DNA from: Ophiostoma sp. CBS 140.51
Taxonomy: Eukaryota; Ascomycota; Sordariomycetes; Ophiostomatales; Ophiostomataceae
Assembly: GCA_029298735.1 (NCBI GenBank)
Contig: JANSLP010000108.1
Span: 28,995-92,994, forward strand
Length of the DNA stretch: 64,000 nt
Direction of reading: 5' to 3'
Numbering within the stretch: the stretch's first letter is position 1; every line of letters starts with the position of its first letter. The notes beneath the pieces were generated by a model, which saw only the letters and a list, made by a program, of their open reading frames with translations, was not told the origin of the DNA and did not search any database. Made by a program: the position numbers and the translations under genes. This document shows positions 11,964-24,227 of this stretch, piece by piece.

Positions 11964-13132
11964 ATGGCTCCTCCTGCTGCTGATGTCGATTTAGACATTG
12001 CCCCCGCGCCCTATGCCATCCCGACCAAGGCCGTGAGCGGCTCCAAGCTCGCTGAGCCCCTGACCTCGTCGAGCTCGCTCGACAACTACGAGCAGTTTGA
12101 CGTCACCAACGTTATTGGCCGCGAGTTCCCCAACTTGCAAATCAGCGACATTATCAACGACGACCAGAAGCTGCGCGACCTCGCCATCCTGGTCTCGCAG
12201 CGCGGCGTCGTCTTCTTCCGCAACCAGGATCTGACCATTGACGACCAAAAGATTCTGGGCCAGAAGCTCGGTGAGCTCACGGGAAAGCCCGAGACGTCCA
12301 AGCTGCACCGTCACGCACTGTCCAACAGCAAGCGCGGCATCGCAGTCGACGAGAACGGCAAGCTCGACGACGAGGTGTCGGTCATTTCGTCCGAGCAGAA
12401 CCGCAAGTACTACAAGGACCGCTTCACCTCGACCTCCAAGCAGCTGGCCGGTGTGGGCTGGCACGCCGACATTACCTTTGAGCGCGTCCCCTCGGACTAT
12501 GCCATCCTCAAGATTACGCAGCCGCCCGAGGACGTCGGTGGTGACACCCTGTGGGCGTCCGGCTATGAGCTGTACGACCGTCTGTCGCCGCCCATTCAGA
12601 AGCTCGTGGATGGCCTGACGGCCACGCACTACCAGCCCAACTTTGTCAAGGTCAAGGAGACCTTTGGTGTTGAGCTGATTGACACGGACCGCGGTGCGCC
12701 CGAGAACAACGGTCTCGACTTCAAGGCCGAGCACCCCGTTGTGCGCACCAACCCCGTCACTGGCTGGAAGTCCTTGTTCTCGGCCGGCCACCAGATCGAG
12801 GCCGGCTGGATCAACGGCGTCTCGGCTCGTGAGAGCGACATTCTGAAAGCCTACTGTATGTCTCTCCCCTATGCGCCCATATCGCACCACCCATGTTGTC
12901 AACGCCACGCTAACGTCCAGTCCTCCAACTCATCACCGACAACCACGACCTGCAGGTGCGCTTCAAGTGGAACAAGAACGACCTGGCTGTCTGGGACAAC
13001 CGCTCCGTCTTCCACACGGCTACGTTCGACTACTCGGGCAAGCGCCAGGGCAACCGTGTCGTCTCGCTCGGCGAGAAACCTTACTTTGACCCGGCCTCCA
13101 AGTCTCGCCGCGAGGCTCTTGGTCAGCTGTAG
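11964..13132 (+). CDS. Fe(II)/2-oxoglutarate dioxygenase, TauD/TfdA family
   Basis: Two exons, 11964-12855 and 12921-13132, give 367 aa. The 65-base intron has GTATGT and TAACGTCCAG, and splits a Phe codon (T|TC). The jelly-roll dioxygenase shows the metal-binding H167-x-D169 (GWHADITFE) and the distal H329 (VFHTATFDY), with 2-oxoglutarate-binding arginines at 339/343. The motif GGDTLWAS after the first His is typical of the TauD branch. The start fits CACAATGG. Such enzymes oxidise sulfonates such as taurine, or related small acids, releasing CO2 and succinate. Fungal relatives include Jlp1-type sulfonate dioxygenases. The substrate cannot be read from sequence, and no sulfur or transporter gene lies nearby. 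The N-terminal residues up to about 45 have no recognised targeting signal, so cytosol is most likely. Confidence 0.9.
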
Positions 13133-15586
13133 ATGAGTATGTTGCCATGATGAATCAAAGCCTAGCCAGAATGAGCAAACAATACTTATACGAAGTGTGC
13201 ATTTGAGCGTGACTGGACTTAAACATCGTGACTGTAAATTAGTTGCCTTTTAGAAGAAGTTATGCACATAAAATATGCAGTCCACTACAGGTGTGCCTAT
13301 TGTTTACATATTCCCAGGTATTCTCTTACACACACTTTCGACTTAACACTACATCCAGTTAGAGCTTCCCCGCGAAATGGCTGGAACCATTGCTTGTTGG
13401 TTCTGTCGGCTTTTGCGACGGCGTCGATTCGTGCAAATAGGTTGTATCACATTCCAGTCGCATGTCTTTCACGTCCTTTTGCTTCCTTTTTCCTGGTTTT
13501 TCTAACGTAAACTTTATTCTGGTGTCCCGATGCTTGATTTTATTTGTTCGGATATCGTGTATTTTATTCCTGTTTTCTCCTATTTATTTAGAATTTTGTA
13601 AAATGCGAAAATAAATCATCAACAGATACTTCTGTTAAAATGTAATCGTACAAATAAAAATAAAAATAAACTCCTGCAACAAAAATAGAACAAAAGGTAA
13701 AGCATTTTCGTCCATCACTCTCAACATGAAAGGCACCTGTATTCCTCACGTGTGCTTCATTGCTGCGGCTCCCATGGCCAAAAGGCCTCACATCGTCGTT
13801 GTCGTCCGCATGCTTCATCGGCCGCTATCTCATTTCACGAAATGGGGCCGCTCTACGTATCTCCCTTTCGGATCAATGTGGACGGCGCGTGATCGACTTT
13901 GCAGCTTCCAGTCTGGTAGCTTTTCTGGCCCATTGTTCATCCACTTTTGTTTCATAGAAAGAGGAAAAACGGTGGTTTGTGAGAGAGCACAGAGAGAGCA
14001 GTCGCTCTTTGCCTATGTCAACAATGCATTTCCTATTCGGGCAACTGCTGCCCTGCTGCAGCCAATCCCGTCACATTTCTTCCTTTGCCGTGCGCTGAGC
14101 ACCTGTATGAATCGACTGCTAGATCCCTGCATTATGCTCATTGATATCTCGGCGTGAGTTGCGTCGACCCAGCACCAGTCGTTCTTTCCTGGAAACACAC
14201 ACAGCTGGTGCCTTCCTTCAATGTTTACTACTGTTGCCACGAACATCACGAACTTTTCACGTGACCAAACAACAATATTTAAACTTCAAGACCACAGCTG
14301 ATGCACACATACTCCATGTTTCCGTTCGTGCATTGTATTGACAGTCGCGATGTCAGTAGTGCTCTGTATTGCAAAGTGCTTGTGTGGCATGCAAATTGGA
14401 CATAAAGACCCAGATGTGCCCTGCCGACTGGCCCAAATACAGTGGGTGTCACGCAAGTTCAGCGCACTGGAATGCGCCCACAGTTGCAGTTCCCCACTAG
14501 AACCGCCGCTCGGCAACGCCACAAACCTCAGCTAGGCCTGCAGGCGACGGACGGGAGAGCGACCACCCGCCTACTTGAACCCACCTCTTCCCCAGATTGA
14601 TATTTTTGTCAAAGAGACAAAAAAGAAATCCGATCTTGGAAAGAACAGACGTCACGACAAGCATCTTCTCCTTCGTTCTTTCCTTGCTCTTTTCGGCCCC
14701 CTTCGTCCCTCACTCGCTCCTTCCCATGTGTGAAGCGTCGCCAACCAACATGAAAAAAACGCCGCCTCGCTCTTTCCTCATCTGCCAACTCCATTTAGCC
14801 AAGAGAGCGATACAAGATATTACTGAGAACACCCTCACAAGCCGTTCCTTCGCTCTTTCCTTTTTTCACTTTGCGCCCGCTGTTGCAAGTTGATTTGCGC
14901 CTTCCAATTTCAATTTATGGCTGGGCCCTCCTAAAAAGACCGCCCGTTGCCCCCATAACGAAACAAGGGCCCCCCTCCCCCAATAATACGAATTAAGTAA
15001 GGGAGTCCACCACACCCAAACCCGACAGGTCGCTAAACCCGCCGAATCCGCCCAAACAAGCCCCTAAGCACCGCTGCGTTGCCCGGACAGCTTGGCCCGA
15101 GCTCCAAACAATAAGCCTGGGGCAGGGGCGCATAGACGGAAGTTGCGACGGAGCTCTTATCGCACCTGCGCTTTTGCTGCAAGCAATCAAACAAGAAGGG
15201 AAAGAACGATTGGGATCGAAAAAAAGAAAAAGAGAAAGGGTCCAGCTAGCAAAAACGAGAGCTGTCAAATCACGATCTCTCTTTTCTTCCTTTTCTATTT
15301 TCGACGCATCTTCACATTCTTCTCTCATTCCTATCTCTTCGCCATTCCGAATACCATCCTCTGTCTCTCTCCCGCTCTACCTCTGCCTCTCTAGTCCAAT
15401 CACATCGCCGGGCTTTGTTGACTTTCTCCAACACTCGCAAACCTGCTCTTTTCTCTTTCCCACGACTTTTCATCCGGGACAACGACCGCGAACCTGCGTC
15501 TACATTGCATTTGACGAGCCAATTTACTCTTCCTGCCTTACTTCGCCGGTGCGATAAAGGGTCCTAAGTGACCAGGTGCGAGCACA
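13133..15586. other. Intergenic between dioxygenase and kinase
   Basis: No recognisable gene. A 143-codon plus-strand frame at 13726-14157 resembles nothing. About 13500-13700 is AT-rich and may hold the dioxygenase 3' end. From about 15270 to 15480 the plus strand is strongly pyrimidine-rich, as expected for the leader of the kinase gene. Confidence 0.5.
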
Positions 15587-17739
15587 ATGGCCGAGAGCAT
15601 CGCCAACCACTACCAGCCGCTGGAGGAGCTGGGCCGTACGTTTACTCTTTATTTTCAATGATGGCAGTTAATAGACTGCCTCAACTCGTCCAACGCATTG
15701 TACTAACGTATCTTCTCTCGCAGGTGGAAGTTTCGGTGTTGTCTACAAAGCACTCGACCGGGCAACAGGCGAGACAGTCGCTCTGAAGCTGGTGAGTATT
15801 CAGCCTTGGTATCTCGAGAATCTATCTCCCGCATGAGATTTGCTAACCACTTCTCTCTTCACAGATCGACCTCGAATCCAGCGACGATGATATCCAGGAG
15901 ATCCAGCAGGAAATCTCCGTGCTCAGCACCTGCGCCAGCCCATACGTTACCCAATACCGTGCCAGCGTTCTCCACGGCCACAAGCTGTGGATCGTCATGG
16001 AGTATCTCGGCGGTGGCTCATGTCTCGACCTGCTGAAGCCGGGCAACTTCAACGAGAACCAGGTGGCGATTGTCTGCCGGGAGCTGCTGCGCGGTCTCGA
16101 GTACCTGCACAGCGAGGGCAAGATCCACCGGGATATCAAGGCTGCAAATATTCTGCTGTCAGAAACGGGCAAGGTCAAGCTAGCTGATTTCGGCGTCGCC
16201 GCTCAGCTGACAGACCTCAAGTCCATCCGCAACACATTTGTGGGCACGCCCTTTTGGATGGCCCCCGAAGTCATCCAGCAGGCTGGCTACGACTTCCGCG
16301 CCGATATCTGGTCACTCGGTATCACGGCCATTGAGCTGGTCCTGGGTGAGCCGCCACACGGCAAGGTGCATCCTATGAAGGTGCTGCTCCAGATTCCCAA
16401 GAACCCGCCTCCACGGCTCGAAGGCAACTTCAGCAAAGATTTCAAGGACTTTGTCGCACAGTGCCTCATGAAGGACCCCGATCGGCGGCCATCAGCCAAG
16501 GAGCTCCTCAAGCACCGCTTTATCCGCTCGGCAGGCAAGATTGAGTCCATGCAGGAGCTTGTTGAGCGGCGGCGCATGTTTGATGCGGACCAGGAGCACC
16601 GCGTCTCCCACCCCGTCTACTACCAGGAGACCCTCCACACTCTGACGCCCAAGGATGACTCGGACGACTGGGTCTTTGACACAGTCAAGTCTGTCGCACC
16701 CGCACGGCGCACGATTCGTTCGCGGAGGACATCCGCACTGTACGCTACGGAGGAGCTCATGCGCAAGCTCGACGTCAAGGACGGTCCGCTGCAACCCGTG
16801 TCTCCTGCCAACATGGGCACTGTCCGTCGTACTGGCACTGCCCGGCGGATACCGTCAAACGTGTCGACTGGCTCACCACGGCGCACGTCCCTCGTCTCTA
16901 GCGGCGTTCCAGCCAACCAGCCGAAGCGGCCACTACAGCCCGACATGTCCTTTGGCAACAGCGGCTCCACCATACGACTCTTCCGCCGCGTCCCCTCCGA
17001 TGGCTCCAACAGCAGCCAGATTGGATTCTCCGAGCCACCGTCCCCTGGCTCGACTACAACCACGAGCACACTTGTTGCCAACGAAAACCGCCCACCACAG
17101 ATGCTGTCTCAGCCGAGCTACTCGTCGAACGAGCTGTCGAGCAAAGAAGCCACCCTCGGCCACCGCCTGTTCACAAAGGTCGTTGACCCAACCATGGGTG
17201 AGCTGCACGCACAAACTTCTACACTGCAGAAGCGCGAGGCACTTGCCAAACTGTCGGACGCATTTGCCGCGCTGGATTCTGTGGACCCCGAGGGCGCATA
17301 CCATCTCATGAAGAGCATGATGGTCGGTGTCGCCAGCGACTCGCGTCTCAGCAATGCCTTCCTCCCGCAACAGTACCAGCAGCCCGTGTCCAAGACGCCG
17401 CTCGACGGTACACCCCAGGGCACCGTTGTTATTAAGAACAGCAACACCAACAACAGCATTATGTCACCGCCAGCAGCGGCTCAGACAAAGTTGATCCTTA
17501 GTCAGGCCAACCCGCATCTGAAGAGCCACCGACGACGCAACGGCAGCATTGTCCAGGCGGAACCCCCAGCACTGGACAAGCTGCCCGAGAGAGACCTGCG
17601 TGAAGTGGAGAAGGCGTTGTTGCAGCCCAAGTTCCCAGGACGGGAAGCACCACCAGGCATGGAACACTCCAAGCAGCTTTCCGACGTTCTCTACAGACGA
17701 TGGGCCGAGGGACTGCGCATGCGGTGGCCTGCCGTATGA
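15587..17739 (+). CDS. Ste20-family germinal-centre kinase (GCK III type)
   Basis: Three exons, 15587-15635, 15724-15791 and 15865-17739, give 663 aa. Both introns are short and have canonical GTACGT and GTGAGT donors. The first splice restores the glycine loop GRGSFGVVYK (residues 16-25), and the second follows VALKL with catalytic K38. HRDIKAANIL carries D129, DFG is at 147-149, and the activation loop ends GTPFWMAPE, the Ste20 signature. The kinase domain ends near residue 290. The remaining tail is Ser/Thr/Pro-rich, with a conserved-looking C-terminal end. An N-terminal kinase with a C-terminal regulatory tail fits GCK III kinases: S. pombe Sid1, Aspergillus SepL, and the Neurospora SID-1 and MST-1 proteins. 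These work in septation signalling upstream of NDR kinases and with STRIPAK. I cannot choose between the SID-1 and MST-1 orthology groups, so no symbol is given. Confidence 0.9.
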
Positions 17740-18303
17740 GTGTGAGCAATAACCAATGAAGCCGGCTGTCTGAGCAAGACAGTCAGCTGTGTACAAAATG
17801 TACGATACATGCACCGAGAGGAAGCCTGAAGTCGTCTGAGAGGCAAACGGATAGGACACTGCCTCATATTTTTGGAAGAGCGAAAAGGGTCTACGAGTTG
17901 GAAGGACCAGTTTGCTTTTGTTGATTTTTCTGCGGGATATCTATTCCATTTTGTCGTTTGATGCGTTTGTTTTCTACGAGTTATTTTTTGTTTTTGTTTT
18001 TGTTTTTGCGTTCTGGTTTCTCTTCACTTCTTCACCCCCTGTTCTTTTTCACAACTACTTTTTTTTTATTGTCCAGCATAGCATCCTGTTGCGTGGGCAT
18101 TTTGGGCTTTTCATCATGGCGTTAGGATCTACTTTTACCTGTCCTTGCTCTTTGCCATTCATCACTGCGATCTGCATCTAGATATAGTTCACCGAGTTGA
18201 TTCCCTTGTTAATATGTTAGTGTATTTCGTAGCAAACAACTGTCCAAAGAACCGTGGTATCATGTCTGAATTAATAACCAACTTATGAAAACACTGCCGA
18301 CAT
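17740..18303. other. Intergenic between convergent kinase and RAI1
   Basis: The stretch is T-rich on the plus strand, including a short TTTTTG tandem near 17988-18008, and it holds the two facing 3' ends. Nothing coding is seen. Confidence 0.5.
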
Positions 18304-19917
18304 TCAACTGCCTGGTCCAGGATCTGCCTCACCCGGTGCTGACCGGTCCTCTGCGGCACCACTCGTTGTATCTGCGCCCAGTGCCAGCTTGATACGCCAG
18401 TTTAAAAACGAGTCAGGCAAAATGTTGCCGTGACCCGTCTCCTCCACCTGGAACACTTCAATCTCTGGTGACCCGGGCCTCCTCCGGATCCGCCATACAC
18501 CGTCGTTGCCCGTCGTCGCGCCGCTCTCGTCCAGGGTTACGTTAAAGACAGACTGTCGCAGCCACCCCAGGAAAGAAGACGCAAAATTGATGCATGTGTC
18601 GCCGTCCCACGGTGGTACCGGTCTTTGTTGCTCATGCGCGCGCTTTATGACGGTTCCTGGGATCCCCTCTGTCGATATCTCTTCCAGTCGGGTCAGTCGG
18701 CCCTGCCGACTTCGGAAACCAACCACAATCGTCGGCACCCCCAACAAGAACGACTGGATCCAGAACTTGAGCAGCTTCTTCTCGAAAAACTCCAGATCTC
18801 GCTCACTTGTAATATCTTGGCTCGTCTTGAGCTCGACCCAGCGGATGGGCTGGCCCGGTGTCTGGGGCTTGGCGTCCCAGACGGCGTCGACCTCGCCACC
18901 AAGACACAAGATGGTGCTGCCCAGTCCTGTGCGGACGACGGAGCAGTACTGCGCCTTGTTACTGACGACCTGGTCGTCGCGGGCCTCGATTTCTTCACGG
19001 GAGACCTCGCCCCAGGGCCGGGGCAGTGTAGCCAGCGCCTCGAACTTGTAGCCTAGATTGTGAGCAGGCGGTACTACTGAATTAGAAAGAGAAGAGCGTT
19101 GACTCACCCCAATATGACATGACTTCTGGTGGAAAGTACGGTCGGTCTGGATGTTGCCTTGGTGGCGGGCGGTTCTGGCGGGACTCTTGTTCACGGCGAG
19201 ACTTGACCTTGTGCTCATGATTCTCTTCGATAAATCTAAAAGGCCATTAGACAAATGAAGCCAAAGAGTAGCTTTGAGTGAAACTACTTACACGCATCCC
19301 TTATAAGAGTAGTTTTGTTAGTATATATCGTGAGCATAAGCCATCTCATATATTCTCAGCTAGCTCACTTGATAAAATGTGGCATTCATCTCGAAGCTAT
19401 TTTATGTTAGTTTATCTCATGGCCGTGAAAATTTAATCATGTAGATTCATATAACTCACCCATCTCTGTCGTCATATGGCGCAGCCATGATCTGCTCGTT
19501 AGCAAGCTCTCTGACAGTAAATATGTTGTTATGAGAGGGATACTTACCTTGGTCATCATTCCTCGCCATGTCAACACTTGTGCGTCAATCTTGGTGTGCG
19601 TCTTCTGCTCATGTGCCGCTACGGATGCCAACAGGCTGTCCAAGTGCTCATCGACACCATCATCGTCGAGCTTGTCAAACGTCTCAAAGCCGCGCGACAA
19701 GTCGGCCTGCGGATACTGTGGCGGGTAGTACCACCGCAGCGACCGGTCGTCGAGGTGCAGCTTATGGTCGTCATCGTACGAGAAGCAAGTGAATTCCTTA
19801 ACTGTCAGCCAGCTGGCCAATAACTGTTGGCACACAGATGGAGGTCACCTTTGGCCGTCGCATGGGCTGGCTTTGGCCATGAAAGCGGTGGATCGGGTGG
19901 ACGGCGAAGCTCGCCAT
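18304..19917 (-). CDS. rai1: Decapping nuclease Rai1 (DXO/Rai1 family)
   Basis: Seven exons on the minus strand: 19917-19849, 19796-19548, 19491-19460, 19396-19369, 19299-19292, 19235-19108 and 19052-18304. Together they make 1263 bases and 420 aa with every junction in frame. Introns are 52-69 bases. Joined segments read RRPK|EFTCFSYDD, then IMAAPYDDRDGFEMNATFYQ, GC, VFIEENHE, and SYWGYKFEALATLPRPW, the family's conserved order. The active-site acids are GGEVDA (E225, D227) and WVELKT (E245, K247). Rai1 removes incomplete or non-canonical 5' caps and binds and stimulates the nuclear 5'-3' exonuclease Rat1 in RNA quality control and termination. Exon 5 is only 8 bases (GGATGCGT); without it the frame is lost. 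The gene is head to head with uL5m. The C-terminal 60 residues are poorly conserved. Confidence 0.92.
19292..19299 (-). other. rai1: 8-base microexon of RAI1
   Basis: GGATGCGT is flanked by TTATAAG on the acceptor side, with CTAAC about 20 bases earlier, and by GTAAGT on the donor side. It supplies Gly-Cys and two bases of the Val codon completed by the next exon. Omitting it shifts the frame out of FIEENHE, so the exon is needed to keep the conserved YQGxxFIEE motif. Confidence 0.85.
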
Positions 19918-20809
19918 GATCCGGGGTGGGGGTGAGCTGGGTCTGGGGCTGTAAAGGAACGGACGTATGCGAGAACGAGAAAGAGAGGAAGACGGCGAGT
20001 TGGCTTTGCGGCTCAATTGTCCAAGTCGAGCTCTGCTCATTGTATGTTGTTGTGTCGTTCTATCGTTCTTTGTATTGTCCAGGTTGGACTAGCGCCCTGT
20101 GAGCTGAGCTCCAGGGGAGCTAGGGACGCGAGCGACGTCGCCTTCCCGTTCTGGCTGCACAGCAAGCGATAAGATGACTAATCTCTTACTCACCTTCGTC
20201 TTCACACGTTGAGCAAACTAACATAAGGTGGATGGGGTTAAAGTGAGGCAGAAGCAAAGTAAAGATATAGTATCATACATTCATACGCTTGAAAATACAG
20301 TTTCAATAAAATGTATGAAAATGCAGGCAGTGTACGGAGTACTGGGATGTTCCTTACTATTAAAGGTGTGGTGGTAAAAATATTGACACAAGAAATAAAT
20401 ACAATCTTGAGATATTGTAAAGAATGTATAAAAGTCATGTAGAAATCCCTAAAAATCTCGCTTAGCACAACTCTATCTGAAAGATGATGAACATAATTTC
20501 AAGGACATATCAATCACATAAAGTCCTCAGTCAAGCATAACAGTGTATAAACTGACGTTGTTGATGTTGGTGCCAGCGTCTTGAATCGACACACGTGACC
20601 ACTCTCCAGGACCCACTTTTCTGTTGAAAGCTCTCTCCTTAGAGGTCAATTTTTCGCGACTGCAATTTTTCACGACCAGCCAAAAAAAGTGAGCCGTTTG
20701 GGAACATCTAGGAACGATCGTTTGACGACACCTCCTCGCTCCGACAGTTTCGCCAGCCATTGTCCTCGCGCAACACCCCCGGCGCACGCACAGCACACCC
20801 GATACCACA
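19918..20809. promoter_or_regulatory. Shared promoter region of RAI1 and uL5m
   Basis: The two genes start 892 bases apart on opposite strands. The region contains a GTACGGAGTAC motif at 20332-20342 in an AT-rich centre (20240-20520). No coding frame is convincing. Whether one promoter or two serve the pair is unknown. Confidence 0.5.
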
Positions 20810-21991
20810 ATGGCCAGCATACGGGGCATTGCCCGCACAGCAGGCCGCCATGCCACGGCGCCATTACGGCCAACCGCGATGACGATGATGTCGACAATCT
20901 CTCACAACTTTGGCGCAGCACGCCAGTCCTCCTCACAATCACAACCGCCGTCCTCCTCCTCTTCCTCGGCCGCACCAGCGCCGACGGACCCAGTGTTTGA
21001 GGATCTCGAGTTTGACTCGTCGTTCCTGACGCCTCTGCTGCCGGAGGATGTCAAGATGCTGTCGCCTCTCGAGCGCTCTAGACAGCGGACGGAACGTCTG
21101 CCCGGATCTAGGTAGGTTTTTTCTTTCCTCGCTTCACTCGCAGGCTACGACTGTCGTTGTACAGTTGCTAATGCACTTAGATACCAATACCACCCGCCCA
21201 AGTTCGACCGCGGCCCGCTGCACCCCATCCAGTCGCCCGAGTCGTCTGATCCCACGGCCCGTGATTTCGTCCCCGGCCCTTACCACCTGAACCGCCTACG
21301 CCAGACCTACCACACCACCATCGCGTCCGACCTCATGACCCTAGCGTACACCCACACGATACCGGGCACCGAAAAGATCCCCACCCCGCAGCGTCTGCGC
21401 AGCTGGGACGGCTCCTCGCCCTACCATAAGAACCGTCCGCTGCGTCAGCCCCGTGGTGACCCCAAGCTGCCCCTGCTCGAGAAGCCCATTACCTTTCGCA
21501 ACATTCCCGAGATTCGCTCCGTGACGCTCGCCGCGTTCGTGCCCAAGGCGGCCCGGGAGCCCGAACACCTGGTTGTCGCGCGCATGGTCACGCAGGCCAT
21601 TACGGGCAAGGTGGCTACCATTACGACGGTCAAGCACAACGTCGGCCAGTGGGGCATCATCAAGGGCCAAAAGGCCGGTGTCAAGGTCACGCTGTACGGC
21701 AACGAGGCCTATGATTTCCTGGACAAGTGCATCCACATCGTGTTCCCGCGCATCAAGGACTGGCCCGGTGTCAATGGCAGCACGGGCGACAGCTCCGGCA
21801 ACCTGGCGTTTGGTTTGACGAGCGAGAACACGGCGCTGTTCCCCGAGGTGGAGGCCAACTACTCCATGTACCCGGCCAAGCAGATCCCTGGTTACCGCGT
21901 CTTTGTCGAGACGACGGCCAAGTCGGACCGGCACGCGCGTCTGCTGCTGGGCTCATTTGGTCTGCCCTTCTACGGCCGGCTGCGTGATTAA
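20810..21991 (+). CDS. mrpl7: Mitochondrial large-subunit ribosomal protein uL5m
   Basis: Two exons, 20810-21111 and 21181-21991, give 370 aa; the intron splits an Arg codon (AG|A). The N-terminal 45 residues are rich in R, S, A and T and lack acids, as a mitochondrial presequence would. The C-terminal half is a ribosomal L5 domain: KPITFRNIPEIRSVTLAAF, a GKVATITTVKHNVGQWGI loop, KVTLYGNEAYDFLDK, and IPGYRVFVETTAKSD near the end. uL5 sits in the central protuberance, contacting 5S rRNA in bacteria and its functional substitute in mitoribosomes. The middle region (about 55-190) is a fungal-type insertion. The gene is head to head with RAI1 and convergent with FES1. The yeast counterpart is Mrpl7. 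Confidence 0.9.
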
Positions 21992-22325
21992 GTAGCAAAA
22001 ATGATGGACGGAAAAGGTTGAAACTGGTAGAACGGTAGCTGTACATTAAATGATGTTTTTATATACTCCGCATATTTCAAATAAATCAAAGCCTTATATG
22101 ATATTAGTCACTTATTGCACGAGAGGGATGTAAATGTGCTTATGTTTTAATGACGAACTTGTATATTTAATGTATATATTTCAACGACCCAAAATGCCCA
22201 AAATTGAAACGTGGTTGCACGTTATTGTTCCCCAAACGCCTGTCCAATGCAAAAAAAAGAAAAAAAAAGAGACGAAAAAGCAAGGTATCTATAAATTATG
22301 TGCGCGACAAGTTGATGAGTTTGTC
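21992..22325. other. Short convergent intergenic (uL5m / FES1 3' ends)
   Basis: AT-rich, with several AATAAA-like sequences and an A-run near 22250-22270. It is consistent with two facing polyadenylation regions. Nothing coding is seen. Confidence 0.5.
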
Positions 22326-23057
22326 TCACGCCGCCTTGGCCTTGGCCTTGGCCTCAGCTTCGGCCACGTCCGCCTTGAGAACGTTGATAACCTCATCCAC
22401 GGCGTCCATGTTGCCCGCGTCCACCTGGTTGGGCAGGTCGGCGAGAGCCGCGGGGACGGGGACCTTGGTGGCCTCGTCCGTGTTGGCGTGCAGAGCCGCC
22501 AGTGCCGTGAGGGCGGCGTCCATGGCCGGCTGGTAGTTGCGGCATGCCGAGCTCAGAGCGTACACCGCCTTGCGCCGCACGGCGGGCGACTCGTTGGTGT
22601 CGGCTGCCGCCTTGGCCAGCAGGGGCACGCCGTTGACGGCCAAGAACCGCTCCTGGCTCGGCTGGTTGTTTTGGACGGCCGTGCCGATGCACCAGGCCGC
22701 CATGCGGCGCAGCTCCGGCTCGGGGCTCGACTCGAGCACGCCAATGAGCGGCGTCCAAAGGCCCAGGCTGCTCATCAGGTTGGCATTGTCGAGCGACTCG
22801 ACGAGCTGTTCAAAGTTGTCGAAAGCCACGAGCTTGTTCTCGAGAGTGTTCTCGGGGGCGTCTTCGGTGCTGACGATGGCGGCCATAGACGACTTCATGA
22901 GGTCGGCATCCGACGGGCCACCAAACAGCGCGGCCAGGACCTCCGGGTTGAGGCCGCGGTTGGTTGGGGGCGCGGCATCGGCAGCAGAGGGGTCGTTTGG
23001 GTTGGTGGTCGAGTTCTCGATGCCCCACTTGAGGAGCTCGTTCAAGCCCTTGTCCAT
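22326..23057 (-). CDS. fes1: Hsp70 nucleotide exchange factor Fes1
   Basis: Uninterrupted frame of 243 aa from the ATG at 23057; the longer frame upstream is leader. The N-terminus MDKGLNELLKWGIENS matches the family. After a short polar linker come armadillo-like helices, with conserved stretches ENKLVAFDNFEQLVESLDNA, RRMAAWCIGTAVQNN and VRRKAVYALSSACRNY. Fes1 (HspBP1 in animals) binds cytosolic Hsp70 and speeds ADP release, which supports folding and the degradation of misfolded proteins. The C-terminus ends in an Ala/Lys/Glu-rich helix. Length and domain order are normal for fungal Fes1. The gene is convergent with uL5m, and 3.9 kb of non-coding DNA lies upstream. Confidence 0.93.
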   Translation of the reverse strand: MDKGLNELLKWGIENSTTNPNDPSAADAAPPTNRGLNPEVLAALFGGPSDADLMKSSMAAIVSTEDAPENTLENKLVAFDNFEQLVESLDNANLMSSLGLWTPLIGVLESSPEPELRRMAAWCIGTAVQNNQPSQERFLAVNGVPLLAKAAADTNESPAVRRKAVYALSSACRNYQPAMDAALTALAALHANTDEATKVPVPAALADLPNQVDAGNMDAVDEVINVLKADVAEAEAKAKAKAA

Positions 23058-24227
23058 TGTGTATGTGTGTTGGGTGTTGAGGGAGTTGGAGGTATATGAA
23101 AGGTCGTAGGAATAGAAGAGAGAGCCGAGTTGTTGTTGAAAGATAATTGGCAGTTTCGAGTTTACTGTCAACGTTCTTTTCTACTTTTGAAGAATCGCGA
23201 TTCGTGATGATACAACTTTTTTTTCTTTGCTTGAAGCTTCTTTCCCCTTCTAGGAAAGTTCAGGAAGGTTCTATACCAAAGCGGGTTAGCGCGGATAGCA
23301 CGTGCAGGCCTAACTGTTGTAAACCCAAAACCCCACCAAATGGCAAGAGCAACCAACAAGAGCGCGCCAACAATTTGCAACGCCTGAATGGGCTACAACG
23401 AGCGACAACATCAAACATCTCAGCCAGGGCGCATTCGAGATAGATGTCGGGCAGCATGATAAAGATAAAGTCTCTCACGCTCACTCAACACTGCCTCGCT
23501 GTACTCTGTGCCATGGCGTCATAGCCTCTTTCTGTTTGTAGTCTTCTGACAGAAACGTGTTAGATACCGCATTCTAGAAAATGCGCGGCAGATTCCTCAT
23601 GAAGGCTGTGTGGCTGAGACATAGGGCAGGAGCACCGAACAGTTGAGAGGGAAAGAGCGGCTTCGGCGAGTTTCAGTATTCTGGGCGATGAGGCCGGGGA
23701 GCGTCTAATGAATAATACTCCGTGGGATAGACGTTCTGGGTCGCACTTTCCTTCCCTTCCCTTTCCTTGTCACATATCGCTGTCGCCTACCCCGCCATCC
23801 CATCAAAGTTGCTGGCAGGAGCCCAAAAATGCCCCGTCGGCCATTGGCGAATTGGCTGCTGCCTTGCATTAGGGCTTTTCGGCCGCCCAGACAAAAGGGA
23901 GAACAAACCACAAGGAGACAAAAAAGATACTCCTTTTCCATATGCACACTGACGTTGTGGTGCTGGTCTGTAGTGTTTAATTTTGGAAACATTCAGACAC
24001 CACACCGGCGCACACACATGCACACAATTTAGAAGCGACAAAATTCAGGAAATACAGCTGCCTGGTGATGGCATACCGCCTTTCCGTTTGAATATCCTGT
24101 CTCAATTTCACGAACTGGGATGCAACAATAGTACTCAGATAGAGAGAGCAAAACCTGCTGCCTCTCACAGGGCATTCGGTCCTCCTTTCACCTAGTAATT
24201 TCGGTGCCTACCAGCTAGCAGCGCACA

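Noticed and set aside
22134..23099. 321-codon plus-strand frame over FES1
   Set aside because: Antisense shadow of FES1, whose minus-strand protein is clearly recognisable.
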